DNA from: a virus
Strand: one strand, 5' to 3'
DNA: 64,000 nt
Virus record (IMG/VR): IMGVR_UViG_3300022538_000539
Coordinates: 51,400-115,399 of that record
Both the position numbers and the translations under genes were made by a program. Below, in pieces: positions 39,076 through 47,719 of this stretch (its first letter is position 1; each line of letters starts with the position of its first letter). Under the pieces are notes generated by a model. It saw nothing but the letters and a program-made list of their open reading frames with translations. It had not been told where the DNA came from and did no database searches.

Positions 39076-39339
39076 TTAATTTTTACCTCTTTCTTTTTTA
39101 GAATACCTTTTGTAATATATATTATTAAAATAATCTTTTATTGCCCCCAATTGTCTATCTATAAAAGTTAAACTTCCTTTTATATTTATTAATTCTTGTT
39201 CTTCTATCCAATTCTGATTTTTAATTGCGTTCCTTTTTAATTCTGTAATTCGTTTATTTGTCATTCCTTGTTTTATCTGCATATTACATAAATTATTTAC
39301 TATAATAGCAACCATTAATTCTATTTCTTTTTTAGTCAT
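39076..39339 (-). CDS. Hypothetical protein (87 aa)
   Basis: Helical: IELMVAIIVNNLCNMQIKQG, LINIKGSLTFIDRQLGAIKD, basic tail. No motif recognised. 4-nt overlap with the upstream gene. Confidence 0.8.
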   Translation of the reverse strand: MTKKEIELMVAIIVNNLCNMQIKQGMTNKRITELKRNAIKNQNWIEEQELINIKGSLTFIDRQLGAIKDYFNNIYYKRYSKKERGKN

Positions 39340-39704
39340 TTTATATCTACCTCTTTTATTTTATCTACTTTTTTAACAAATTTATCACTTACTTCTTTTG
39401 TATATTTATATGCTTCTTTATCAGTTTCAAATTTTATTTTTCTATGTGTGAATTTTCTCATTTCCTTTAAAAATTCTCTACCTACTAAATGAAGTCTGAT
39501 TGCTTTTACTATTCCAAATCTTGATATTAATTTAAAAAAAGATTTTATTTCTCTCCACATCATTATCATTCTAAATACAAATATATTTTTCTCTTCTATA
39601 TTATCTATTTTTTTCATTTTTCTATGATGAGAATAAAGTTTCAATCCCTTTATTATTCCATATTTTTTTATTAAATTAAGCAAAACTCTTGTATATATTT
39701 TCAT
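39336..39704 (-). CDS. Hypothetical basic protein with an internal repeat (122 aa)
   Basis: LIKKYGIIKGLKLYSHHRKM near the N-terminus and LISRFGIVKAIRLHLVGREF in the middle form an internal repeat (L-I-x-(K/R)-(Y/F)-G-I-(I/V)-K-x-x-(K/R)-L). Repeat-built helical protein, basic; unknown function. Confidence 0.8.
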   Translation of the reverse strand: MKIYTRVLLNLIKKYGIIKGLKLYSHHRKMKKIDNIEEKNIFVFRMIMMWREIKSFFKLISRFGIVKAIRLHLVGREFLKEMRKFTHRKIKFETDKEAYKYTKEVSDKFVKKVDKIKEVDIK

Positions 39705-39721
39705 ATACTCACCTTTTTTTA

Positions 39722-39785
39722 CTATTATAATATAGTATAATTATATTAAGATATAATAATATATATACTTATATTATAATATATT
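39722..39785. repeat. Nearly pure A/T low-complexity tract
   Basis: About 64 bp made of TATA/ATTATA repeats with very few G or C. It lies between the gene at 39336 and a small membrane gene whose end it overlaps. Several TATAAT-like hexamers occur on both strands but none has a credible -35 at 16-18 bp, so a promoter is not called. Confidence 0.6.
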
Positions 39786-39917
39786 TTTATCCTTTTTCTT
39801 TTTAGATATTTTAAAAGATTTTATAATTAATACTAACCATCCTATGAATACTAATATGCTAATTAATATACTAAAAAATAAAAAAGATAATTGTAATATA
39901 CCTATTGTTATGGGCAA
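39774..39917 (-). CDS. Small membrane protein (47 aa, TTG start)
   Basis: TTG 39917 with SD AGAGGTG. PITIGILQLSFLFFSILISI then LVFIGWLVLIIKSFKISKKK: two hydrophobic stretches and a basic C-terminus. Overlaps the upstream gene by 10 nt. Unknown function. Confidence 0.6.
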   Translation of the reverse strand: MPITIGILQLSFLFFSILISILVFIGWLVLIIKSFKISKKKKDKNIL

Positions 39918-40465
39918 TATTTTTCACCTCTTTCCATTTTTAAAAGTTGAATTATTAAATCAGGATGTTCTGTGGTATTTAAGTAGTAGTGTACTTGAAA
40001 ATATTTTTCTAAAATCTCAACAGTCTCTCTATTTAATGATTCTGGTATTGTTTGCATTTTTCCTCTACCTTTTGATGTTATCATTTGTATATAAATATTT
40101 TTTCCCCTAAATAATTTTATTGCTAAATCTTTTTCAAAATCGTGTATTGATTTATTCATAGAATATCTAACTATATTTATTTTTTCAGGTTTTAATAAAA
40201 TGAATTCTATAAAATTTTTTATTCGTTGTTTTTGATTTTCACCAGATATTTGGGCTACATCAAATATATTTTCAACTGAAATAAATAAATAATGAGTATT
40301 TGATTTTTCATGTTTAAAAATATATATTATATCATTTTCAAATGATGTCATGAGTTCTTGATAATGTTGCTTGTGCATATCCCAAAATGCTTCAATAAAC
40401 TTTAATTCATATGGTATATCTTTAAATTTTACATAGTCAAATAAACTTTTAAATGTCAATGCCAT
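39908..40465 (-). CDS. Expanded-superfamily protein (185 aa)
   Basis: SNTHYLFISVENIFDVAQIS, KINIVRYSMNKSIHDFEKDL, RGKNIYIQMITSKGRGKM, and ILEKYFQVHYYLNTTEHPDL. The YIQMITSKGRGK block matches TYIQAITKNNKTKT at 42163. Last member of the left array; unknown function. Confidence 0.83.
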   Translation of the reverse strand: MALTFKSLFDYVKFKDIPYELKFIEAFWDMHKQHYQELMTSFENDIIYIFKHEKSNTHYLFISVENIFDVAQISGENQKQRIKNFIEFILLKPEKINIVRYSMNKSIHDFEKDLAIKLFRGKNIYIQMITSKGRGKMQTIPESLNRETVEILEKYFQVHYYLNTTEHPDLIIQLLKMERGEKYCP

Positions 40466-40707
40466 TTTCCTTTCTCATCTTTTAATAAAAAACCTATATT
40501 TTGTGTTTTAAATATTTCTTCTAAAATTATTTCTAATTTTCTCAATTTTGTTGAATCTTTTTCTTGCCCAAAATATACATGAACATAATAATCATATTTG
40601 TTATTTATGTTATCCTTTTTATTAATTATTGTTCTGCTTATAGGCAAATAAAATGATATTATTTTTAATATATTATTTATATATTCTTTAATATTTTTTT
40701 CATCCAT
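40456..40707 (-). CDS. Small alpha/beta family protein (dispersed family)
   Basis: 83 residues. INNILKIISFYLPISRTII, KYDYYVHVYFGQEKD, KLEIILEEIFKTQNIGFLLK. Close to 30299 and 19039. Embedded in the left paralog array with overlaps on both sides. Unknown function. Confidence 0.87.
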   Translation of the reverse strand: MDEKNIKEYINNILKIISFYLPISRTIINKKDNINNKYDYYVHVYFGQEKDSTKLRKLEIILEEIFKTQNIGFLLKDEKGKWH

Positions 40708-41194
40708 TTTTATTTTTTAAATTAAAATATTTTTTTATAGTGCTAATACTGTAAAAATCTGAATCAGTTATTTTGAGACCAATCCAACTGTAAAATCCTT
40801 TTTTTCCTGTATCAAAGTAAGTATAAGTCAATGATTGTAATAAGTCAAATTTTTCTGTATTTATTTCGTTGTAATTACCTTGAAATTTTTTACTACATAT
40901 TTGTGTAAATTGGGATTTTTTATTTTTAACTATTTCTATAAATAATGGATTAGATTGTTTAGAATGTAAAGGATGAAAACATGTACACATTCTTATTGTA
41001 TCTATTTCTATAAATCTAGGAGGACACTTTGGATATTCACCATCAATACCATTGTATATATCAACATAATTATCTGTTAGAATATTTCCATATTCTACAA
41101 TACAAAAACGTGTTTCATCTTTATATTTAAAAATATAAAAACTACGTTTTGTATTTGGTTTTATGTATCCTTTATAAAAATATACATCCTTCAT
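40700..41194 (-). CDS. Expanded-superfamily protein (164 aa)
   Basis: MKDVYFYKGYIKPNTKRSFY, IFKYKDETRFCIVEYGN, PPRFIEIDTIRMC, FIEIVKNKKSQFTQICSKKF. The next gene begins MKNLYFYKGYIAPNENYNCY, IFKHTNKAYLLVAEY and continues in the same order, so this is a tandem duplication. Unknown function. Confidence 0.88.
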   Translation of the reverse strand: MKDVYFYKGYIKPNTKRSFYIFKYKDETRFCIVEYGNILTDNYVDIYNGIDGEYPKCPPRFIEIDTIRMCTCFHPLHSKQSNPLFIEIVKNKKSQFTQICSKKFQGNYNEINTEKFDLLQSLTYTYFDTGKKGFYSWIGLKITDSDFYSISTIKKYFNLKNKNG

Positions 41195-41195
41195 A

Positions 41196-41663
41196 TTATT
41201 TCTCAGATTTGAAATTAAAAAGGTCTTTTAAATCATCTAAAATATATTTTGTTTTGCCAAATATACTAAACAAATGGTAAAAAATTTTTCGTAGTTTATA
41301 AACTTTTTCTTTATTTATTTTTTTATATTTTTCACAGAATTGTTTGCTATACATTTGTAGAAAATATGTTTTATCAGATGTTTCTATTATTTCTATCATA
41401 AATTTTACATTTGAAAAAATACTATTAAATGCATAAAAATCAATTCTTTTAATTTCTACAAGATTAGGATGTTCATTTGCTGTAATGTGTCCTAACCACG
41501 AATCTATATACATTTCATCCATTGCTTTTACATCAGTCAATTTATATTGTTTATCTCTATATTCAGCAACTAATAAATATGCTTTGTTTGTATGTTTAAA
41601 AATATAACAGTTATAATTTTCATTTGGTGCTATATATCCTTTATAAAAATACAAATTTTTCAT
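41196..41663 (-). CDS. Expanded-superfamily protein (155 aa)
   Basis: YFYKGYIAPNENYNCYIFKH, HPNLVEIKRIDFYAFNSIF, IEIIETSDKTYFLQMYSKQF. Pairs with 40700 over the whole length. Stop and start almost touch the neighbours (1-4 nt). Unknown function. Confidence 0.88.
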   Translation of the reverse strand: MKNLYFYKGYIAPNENYNCYIFKHTNKAYLLVAEYRDKQYKLTDVKAMDEMYIDSWLGHITANEHPNLVEIKRIDFYAFNSIFSNVKFMIEIIETSDKTYFLQMYSKQFCEKYKKINKEKVYKLRKIFYHLFSIFGKTKYILDDLKDLFNFKSEK

Positions 41664-42166
41664 AATGAATCCTTTTTGTCTAATATTCTTCTTATAAAAA
41701 AACTATCAATTTTGTGTGGATATTTACTATCATTCATAGTAAGATATGTTTTGAAATTAATTATCAAATCATGATGTTGTTTAGAAGTAATTTTTTTAAT
41801 TCCATTTATTATTTTATTACGACTATATACTGTTGCATATAAATTGTTCTTTTCTGTTATTAAGGTTTCTATTATAATACTTTTTATATCCACAATACTT
41901 AATTCAGAATTTGCCAACATAAAAGAACATTTTTTTATATACATAAAATTTGTATCGTGTTTACACTTTGCTTCAAAAAATGCTTCAGAATACTTACTAT
42001 TTTTTAGTTCATAAAATATAAGTAATTTATTTTCATATAACTCAAATATATATTTATTTTTTTTACCACTTCTAAATACATAATATATTAAATTATGTTT
42101 TGGAGAAATATATCCTCTATCAAAATATAATCCTTGTGGCAAATCATATAAAGTAATTTCTTTCAT
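41660..42166 (-). CDS. Expanded-superfamily protein (168 aa)
   Basis: GLYFDRGYISPKHNLIYYVF, KNKYIFELYEN, SIVDIKSIIIETLITEKNNL, YATVYSRNKIINGIKKITSK. Same block order as 40700 and 41196 (F-x-x-GYI-x-P ... YxF ... Y-x-x-x-x-S-(K/R)). Unknown function. Confidence 0.87.
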   Translation of the reverse strand: MKEITLYDLPQGLYFDRGYISPKHNLIYYVFRSGKKNKYIFELYENKLLIFYELKNSKYSEAFFEAKCKHDTNFMYIKKCSFMLANSELSIVDIKSIIIETLITEKNNLYATVYSRNKIINGIKKITSKQHHDLIINFKTYLTMNDSKYPHKIDSFFIRRILDKKDSL

Positions 42167-42639
42167 ATTTTTTCTACAATCTTTTTAATATTTGATACTT
42201 TAGCAGTATATATATTATTAAATACATGTTGTCTACCAGTATCTATTAATAATTTGATTAAATCATTATGTTTTTTACTACCATTAAGTTTTGTTATTGT
42301 TTTTGTTGTTTTTGTTTTATTATTTTTTGTAATTGCTTGTATGTATGTTTGTCCATTTGATTCGTCTATAAATACTCTAACTTTTATATAATTTTTTTTA
42401 ATATTACCTAATATAAAAACATTTGTCATTGTAGATATTAAGTATCCTTTTTTAATTAAAGAATTAGATTTGTTTTCATAATATTTTGAAGTACGCAATG
42501 TGTTTTTAAAATTTGATTCATCTTCCATTTCTAAACCTATATAGAATTCATTAGAATATTCTATATATTGGAGTTCATCTAAAAATATTATTGTTAATAA
42601 TGTTGTTCTTGGTTTAAAATATATTTTACAACTAAACAT
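42163..42639 (-). CDS. Expanded-superfamily protein (158 aa)
   Basis: KIYFKPRTTLLTIIFLDELQ is the N-terminal hairpin; YIKVRVFIDESNGQTYIQAI then TKNNKTKTTKTIT is the central R-x-F ... Y-x-Q block. It links the right array (INKKTG type) and the left array (KGYIxPN type) into one superfamily. It directly follows the VWA gene stop at 42640. Confidence 0.85.
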   Translation of the reverse strand: MFSCKIYFKPRTTLLTIIFLDELQYIEYSNEFYIGLEMEDESNFKNTLRTSKYYENKSNSLIKKGYLISTMTNVFILGNIKKNYIKVRVFIDESNGQTYIQAITKNNKTKTTKTITKLNGSKKHNDLIKLLIDTGRQHVFNNIYTAKVSNIKKIVEKI

Positions 42640-44328
42640 TTATTTTCTAATCCTAAATACTTTTTTAAATAAATTAATTAATGCTTGTCCTAATTCATTT
42701 ATTTTCCTAATTAGAGTAAAATTCTGTCCAAAACTTTCTTTTAATGTATCTACATTTGTATCATCTCCTACACCAATTGCTGTATATAGAATTTTAGGGT
42801 ATTTGTGAATATATTCTCTCATAGCAATTCTACCTGTATCTCCTGTATCGTTTTCGCCATCTGTTATTAATACAAAAATTTTATCTTTTTCTGGTCTTTT
42901 TTCTAATAAATGACTTCCATAAACAAAAGCAGGATATGTAGGAGTACTACCATGTGAAGTTATACTAACAATTTGTTTTTTAACTTTTGGAGATAACAAT
43001 TCATGAAATTTTTTAATTGGTATAATAATACAAATGCCTCCCATATCATAGTATCCTATAATATTAAATTTAATTTTTAGATTTTCTAATAATTTCCCAA
43101 ACAGTATCATAGTATGTCGTTCAGTTTCTAATTTATCTTGTGTAATACTACCTGATAAATCTATTAAAAAAGACCATACCATATTATATTTTTTCGGTTC
43201 TAATCTTCTTTCAAAAATTCTGTCGTGTTCCAAACTTCCTGTTATCCATCTACCAACTACTCTTATATTTATTCTACTGCCACTCCTTTGATTATTTTCA
43301 AATGTATCTCTTTTACTTTTTTGTAGAAGTTGTTTTAAGATAGTCAATAATTTAATATAATTACCACCCATTTTCTTTTCATATTGTTGATAATTATCAA
43401 TATCTGATGATGGTCGAATTATTTGATATTCCAATTCTTCTATTTCTTTTGGAGATTTTCTTATGGTTATAGAATAATATTCATCATATTTTTGTTGACT
43501 GTAATTATCTTTTTGGGCAATATTGCCTTTTTTAATTTCTTTTAAAATAGCAGGTAATAAAATTTCTGTTAGAACTTTCATTACTTCTTCATCCATTTCA
43601 AAAGTGCCTTGACTACCCTTTTTACCTTTCCCTTTCCCTTGACCACTACCTTTTCTTTTTAATTCACTTTGGAAATAACCTTCTTTTTCAAGTGTTTTAA
43701 AGAATGGAAAAGATTTATCAACTAAATCAATTATACTATTTAATTTCGCAAACTTTTCTATTTTATTTTTATATTTTCTTAAAGTCTTAATAACTCTTTT
43801 GCTATAATTTGGAAGTATAATACCATAAGGAAGAGAATACATACCTAATGCCAAATCAAGGTCATCTTTAAATTGTTGTTTTTTCTTTGGTAATTTTTTG
43901 TGAACTTTTTTTCTAATTGTTTTTACTACTTCTAAAATATTGCCTTGTATATAAGGCACAGTTCCTATATATGTGTTAGTTAGTATTCGTTCTACTCGTA
44001 CATCTTCTATTGGATTAATAAAGAAAGGAAACCATGGATTTTTTTCAAGATTTTCCATATATTCAAATATAGTTTTATCTCCTACATGCATTTGAGTTAA
44101 TAAAGCATGAGCACATTCATGAAGTAAAAATCCTTTTATATCCTTTATTTTTCCACTCATTAATCTGTCTAATGGCAAATAAATATTTTTACCATCATAT
44201 GCTGGTGTACCAAATTTAATACGGATTTCACTTTCAGAAAAGATACTTGCAAAATTTTCAATTATTGGAAGTATTTTCTTTAATTTTTTTATATCTTGTT
44301 TATTCACTTTCCATAAACTCCCTACCAT
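42640..44328 (-). CDS. Metallopeptidase-like plus VWA domain protein (DUF2201-type)
   Basis: 562 residues. The N-terminal domain has GFLLHECAHALLTQMH (H-E-x-x-H, about residues 70-74). The middle is basic with a Gly/Lys linker (KGSGQGKGKGKKGSQG). The C-terminal VWA domain has FLIDLSGSITQDK (MIDAS D-x-S-x-S, about residue 390) and LITDGENDTGDTG. This is the partner type of MoxR AAA ATPases (CobS/CobT-like chaperones that insert metals or remodel complexes). GTG 44307 is an alternative start. Overlaps the MoxR gene by 29 nt. Confidence 0.9.
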   Translation of the reverse strand: MVGSLWKVNKQDIKKLKKILPIIENFASIFSESEIRIKFGTPAYDGKNIYLPLDRLMSGKIKDIKGFLLHECAHALLTQMHVGDKTIFEYMENLEKNPWFPFFINPIEDVRVERILTNTYIGTVPYIQGNILEVVKTIRKKVHKKLPKKKQQFKDDLDLALGMYSLPYGIILPNYSKRVIKTLRKYKNKIEKFAKLNSIIDLVDKSFPFFKTLEKEGYFQSELKRKGSGQGKGKGKKGSQGTFEMDEEVMKVLTEILLPAILKEIKKGNIAQKDNYSQQKYDEYYSITIRKSPKEIEELEYQIIRPSSDIDNYQQYEKKMGGNYIKLLTILKQLLQKSKRDTFENNQRSGSRINIRVVGRWITGSLEHDRIFERRLEPKKYNMVWSFLIDLSGSITQDKLETERHTMILFGKLLENLKIKFNIIGYYDMGGICIIIPIKKFHELLSPKVKKQIVSITSHGSTPTYPAFVYGSHLLEKRPEKDKIFVLITDGENDTGDTGRIAMREYIHKYPKILYTAIGVGDDTNVDTLKESFGQNFTLIRKINELGQALINLFKKVFRIRK

Positions 44329-45403
44329 AAACTGCTTCTAATATCTCATAAGCAGTAACTTTACTTTCTTTACTTAATTTATCTAATATACTTAATTCTA
44401 ATGCAGATTTTAATCCTACATCCAATAAATTAAGTACATTTAGTAAACTACGTGTCCCTATTACTAAATTGATTTTACCTTCCCCAAGAGCATATCTCAT
44501 CTTTTGGGCAAATAATATTAATCTTTCTATTAATGCCTTTTTTATTTTTGGAAAATGAGTTTTTAATATTTTGTATTCTTCTTTTTTGTCTGGAAAACCC
44601 ATTTTAATCCAAACTAATCTGCTTTTATCTGCCTGATTTAACATTTCAATTCCACCATAAAGATGAGTATGTTCTGCAGGATTCATAGTTGCAAATATTA
44701 ATATATTGTTTGGCAGTATTAATACTTCATGATTTTCATCATCTAATTGGAGATTCTTTCTTTTATCAAAAAGACTTCTTGTACTTAATTGGATAGATTT
44801 GCTCGCGGCATTCCATTCGTCTAAACAAAATACAAAATAACTATTTGGATATTTTTTTGCTTGTCGTATATAGTGTGGTAGAATACCATCCCACCATACC
44901 AATTTTCCATCAAGTGGTTGTGGATAACCTAAAATACTATCAGGTATTCTTGCTCCATTAAATTGTACAAATATAAATGGAGCATTTAAGAGTTGTGCTA
45001 TGTGTCTAACCATTTCAGTTTTTCCTATACCAGTATGTCCTTCGAGAGCAATTGATTTATTTTTCACAATAGCCATCCAAACTTTTTTCATTCTTTTTTT
45101 ATTCTCTATATATACAATATCTTTTGGAACTAAATGTTCAAATTCTTTTGGTACTTTTCCTATAGAAATTTTATGTTTTCCAATTGTAATATATTTATCT
45201 GTTTTTGTATATTTTATTTTTTTCTTAATTACCTTTTTTTCAGGTTCTGTAAATTGTTCTGCTCCACTTTCAAAACCTTCACACCCATTCAAGATTCCTT
45301 GCAATTTACCATGATTTTCGGAGATAGGAATCTCATATTGCTTACAGTATTTTTGTTTTCTATCATAATTTTTACACTTTAAGCAAAGATTTTCTTCTCC
45401 CAT
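44300..45403 (-). CDS. MoxR-like AAA+ ATPase with N-terminal Cys-rich segment
   Basis: 367 residues. N-terminal CLKCKNYDRKQKYCKQYE...C may bind zinc. The AAA+ core has ALEGHTGIGKTEMVRHIAQL (Walker A), SYFVFCLDEWNAAS (Walker B, D-E), ILIFATMNPAEHTHLYGG (sensor 1) and later arginine-finger region. It would power the VWA partner downstream. Such pairs mature or dismantle protein complexes; in phages the target is not known. Promoter at 45569 lies upstream. Confidence 0.92.
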   Translation of the reverse strand: MGEENLCLKCKNYDRKQKYCKQYEIPISENHGKLQGILNGCEGFESGAEQFTEPEKKVIKKKIKYTKTDKYITIGKHKISIGKVPKEFEHLVPKDIVYIENKKRMKKVWMAIVKNKSIALEGHTGIGKTEMVRHIAQLLNAPFIFVQFNGARIPDSILGYPQPLDGKLVWWDGILPHYIRQAKKYPNSYFVFCLDEWNAASKSIQLSTRSLFDKRKNLQLDDENHEVLILPNNILIFATMNPAEHTHLYGGIEMLNQADKSRLVWIKMGFPDKKEEYKILKTHFPKIKKALIERLILFAQKMRYALGEGKINLVIGTRSLLNVLNLLDVGLKSALELSILDKLSKESKVTAYEILEAVYGREFMESE

Positions 45404-45422
45404 AATTTACTCCTTTTAATTT

Positions 45423-45551
45423 TTATAATTTTCCTTTAATAATATCTATTACTACTTTGCCTATAAATAATACAGACAATGTCATAAGTATTGCAAGAAT
45501 AAATAAAAAATATATTACAAAAATTGCATAAATACTTAATATTATTTTCAT
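45423..45551 (-). CDS. Small membrane protein (42 aa)
   Basis: MKIILSIYAIFVIYFLFILA then ILMTLSVLFIGKVVIDIIKG: one or two hydrophobic spans. First ORF after the promoter at 45569. Unknown function. Confidence 0.7.
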   Translation of the reverse strand: MKIILSIYAIFVIYFLFILAILMTLSVLFIGKVVIDIIKGKL

Positions 45552-45568
45552 TTTTCTCCTTCAATATA

Positions 45569-45597
45569 ATTATACTACATATTTATATAAAAGTAAA
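45569..45597 (-). promoter_or_regulatory. Sigma70-type promoter
   Basis: -35 TTTACT (45592-45597), 17-bp spacer, -10 TATAAT (45569-45574), reading toward the MoxR/VWA genes and the left paralog array. Same TATAATTATATTGAAGG downstream context as other promoters here. Confidence 0.75.
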
Positions 45598-45599
45598 AT

Positions 45600-45782
45600 T
45601 TATTTTTTTAAATATTGTATAATTTCTGTAATTGTAGAAGTAAGATAACCAATTGCTATTCCTATTAATACTAATTCAAAAAAAGGTACATTTATAAGAA
45701 TATTTTTTCTAATCACAGTGTATAAAATAATTATAGTAATTGTTAAGATTATGTCAAAAAATTTCATTTTATAACCTTTCAT
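45600..45782 (-). CDS. Small membrane protein (60 aa)
   Basis: KFFDIILTITIIILYTVIRK and FFELVLIGIAIGYLTSTITE are two hydrophobic spans. SD AAGGAG before ATG 45782. Unknown function. Confidence 0.75.
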   Translation of the reverse strand: MKGYKMKFFDIILTITIIILYTVIRKNILINVPFFELVLIGIAIGYLTSTITEIIQYLKK

Positions 45783-45798
45783 TTATTTCTCCTTTTTA

Positions 45799-45978
45799 TT
45801 AATTATTTTTTTTACTTAATTTCTTTTTAATTAGTGCAATTATAAATATAGGGATAATACAAATAAAAAATATACTTGCTATTACAAAAAAGACCAATGT
45901 TACAGGAAATAAAAGTATTTGTAATAGTACTTTTTCTGTTTTACTTAATTTTTCCATTCCTTGTATTTCTATACTCAT
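45799..45978 (-). CDS. Small membrane protein (59 aa)
   Basis: MSIEIQGMEKLSKTEKVLLQ, then a long hydrophobic region (ILLFPVTLVFFVIASIFFIC) and basic tail KKKLSKKNN. SD AAAGGAGG. Directly downstream of the right paralog array. Unknown function. Confidence 0.72.
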   Translation of the reverse strand: MSIEIQGMEKLSKTEKVLLQILLFPVTLVFFVIASIFFICIIPIFIIALIKKKLSKKNN

Positions 45979-46341
45979 TTATCCTCCTTTATTAAAATCT
46001 TTATCTAAAAAATAACAAATAGTTTTTTTATCCATTTTGTAATCCTTACTAAAAACTGTTCTTAATTTATCTGTATAATCTATTTGTTTTTCATTTTTTG
46101 GGTTGTATATAAAATCTACAAATATATTATTTTTATTTTTAATTCCTACCCAAATTAAATCCTTTCGATTAGCATATAAATAAGTATCAAATGCATATTT
46201 ATTTACATCATATGTATTTGCTGGTTCTGTAGTCTTTATATCAAGTTTAAAAATATATCTATCTTTGTATTCTACAAATATTGTATAAAAATTTCTTTTA
46301 GAAGTGTGATTTTGTCCAAAATGAAATACATATATTGTCAT
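45979..46341 (-). CDS. Expanded-superfamily protein (120 aa)
   Basis: MTIYVFHFGQNHTSKRNFYT, IFVEYKDRYIFKL, then a C-terminal helix. The start resembles the KGYIxPNxxxxxYIFK type of the left array. Overlaps the next paralog by 1 nt. Unknown function. Confidence 0.82.
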   Translation of the reverse strand: MTIYVFHFGQNHTSKRNFYTIFVEYKDRYIFKLDIKTTEPANTYDVNKYAFDTYLYANRKDLIWVGIKNKNNIFVDFIYNPKNEKQIDYTDKLRTVFSKDYKMDKKTICYFLDKDFNKGG

Positions 46342-46814
46342 TATAAATCCTTTAACATTGAAAATAAATTAAAATCACGAATATATTGTGAAGTTTTTAT
46401 ATTTTTAAAAATTGTATTGTTAAATTCTTTACTTATATTTAGCATATCTTTGGTTTCCATATTAAAAACATCTTTAGATTTCATATTTTTTCCTGTTATT
46501 TCTTGAAAATAAATAACTCTTGTTCCTGTTGTATTTAATATTTGTCTATAATATTTGTTTCTAAAAGAAAATATTCTTCTTTTTTCACCTTGATAATTTA
46601 GCATAATTAAATTACTTGTTCGCATCCAATTATTATCCAATTGTGTTTTTATATATTGTGTAATTGGAATGACTGAATACCCAAACTGTAAACTCAAAGG
46701 TTGCATTTTATTTTTAGATTGGCTATATATTTCTAAAAAATCATTTTTCCAATCACAATATATTATTATTAAGTCTCCTGTTTTTTTATTTATAAATATT
46801 CTATTTATTATCAT
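46341..46814 (-). CDS. Expanded-superfamily protein (157 aa)
   Basis: INRIFINKKTGDLIIIYCDW (hairpin), IKTQLDNNWMRTSNLIML, then RRIFSFRNKYYRQILNTTGT and IYFQEITGKN. The neighbour at 46816 has KIFINKKTGNLIVVYYKY, IKAQLDQNWLQASKLTIF and IRVFSFKDKYYKQVLH: a clear recent duplicate pair. Confidence 0.9.
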   Translation of the reverse strand: MIINRIFINKKTGDLIIIYCDWKNDFLEIYSQSKNKMQPLSLQFGYSVIPITQYIKTQLDNNWMRTSNLIMLNYQGEKRRIFSFRNKYYRQILNTTGTRVIYFQEITGKNMKSKDVFNMETKDMLNISKEFNNTIFKNIKTSQYIRDFNLFSMLKDL

Positions 46815-46815
46815 T

Positions 46816-47295
46816 TTATAAATCCCATAATATTTTTAATAAATCAGAATTGTAAGTATGTCCTGCGGTTTGGACATTTATAATTTTATTTTTTCTATTT
46901 TGAATTTCATCCTCATAATCCACTTTTGAAATTCTTACAAACCAAATATCATTTGGATATCTATGTAGTACTTGCTTGTAATATTTATCTTTAAAAGAAA
47001 ATACTCTTATTTTATAATGTTCATGTTCGAATATAGTTAATTTACTTGCTTGTAGCCAATTCTGGTCTAATTGTGCTTTTATATAATTTGTATAAAATAC
47101 AAAAGTGTATCTTATATTATTATCTATTAGAACAATCTTTTTTTTATGTTGATTGAATATGTGTGCTTCTCTTACAATTAAATTTTTCCAACCACCTTTT
47201 GAAAATCCACCTATAATATTTTGATTTTTATATTTGTAATATACTACAATTAAATTACCTGTTTTTTTATTTATAAATATTTTGCTTATATTCAT
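46816..47295 (-). CDS. Expanded-superfamily protein (159 aa)
   Basis: Best-conserved member of the right array: KIFINKKTGNLIVVYYKY, YIKAQLDQNWLQASKLTIFE, KIRVFSFKDKYYKQVLHRYP. Used here as the reference for motif comparisons. No known domain; no signal peptide. Confidence 0.9.
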   Translation of the reverse strand: MNISKIFINKKTGNLIVVYYKYKNQNIIGGFSKGGWKNLIVREAHIFNQHKKKIVLIDNNIRYTFVFYTNYIKAQLDQNWLQASKLTIFEHEHYKIRVFSFKDKYYKQVLHRYPNDIWFVRISKVDYEDEIQNRKNKIINVQTAGHTYNSDLLKILWDL

Positions 47296-47304
47296 CTTCT
47301 TTTT

Positions 47305-47712
47305 TTAAAATAATTCTAAAAATCCTGATGTAGACCAAATATCCCATCTATTAGATATTCTATAATAATGATTATAATTTTTTTTGTTTAATTGATAATA
47401 TAAATAATTATATTGCTTACCTGTAAGCGAAATTGTTTCAAGAGAATTTGATATACAATCTAATTTTTGTACATAATATTTATTTCTAAAACTAAAAAGT
47501 CTAATTTTAAATGTTTTTTCTTTATCACTAAAAGTAGTTAAACAAGTTGCTGGAATATGAATATTGTAATTTAGTGCATCTATACTATCTAAATAAAAAA
47601 AGTGTTTTTCTTCAACATTGTATATTTGATAAGGTCGTGTAGAATTATTTATTTTGTATATAAAATAAATATTATTTCTTTTTTTATTTATAAGAATTTT
47701 ATATAAATACAT
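47305..47712 (-). CDS. Expanded-superfamily protein (135 aa)
   Basis: YKILINKKRNNIYFIYKINN and FKIRLFSFRNKYYVQKLDCI, then ISLTGKQYNYLYYQLNKKNY. Same two diagnostic blocks as 46341 and 46816, shorter middle. Unknown function. Confidence 0.88.
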   Translation of the reverse strand: MYLYKILINKKRNNIYFIYKINNSTRPYQIYNVEEKHFFYLDSIDALNYNIHIPATCLTTFSDKEKTFKIRLFSFRNKYYVQKLDCISNSLETISLTGKQYNYLYYQLNKKNYNHYYRISNRWDIWSTSGFLELF

Positions 47713-47719
47713 ATTTCTC

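Noticed and set aside
39722-39785. Promoters in the A/T-only tract
   Set aside because: Several TATAAT-like hexamers occur, but none has a -35 at acceptable distance; expected by chance in such sequence.
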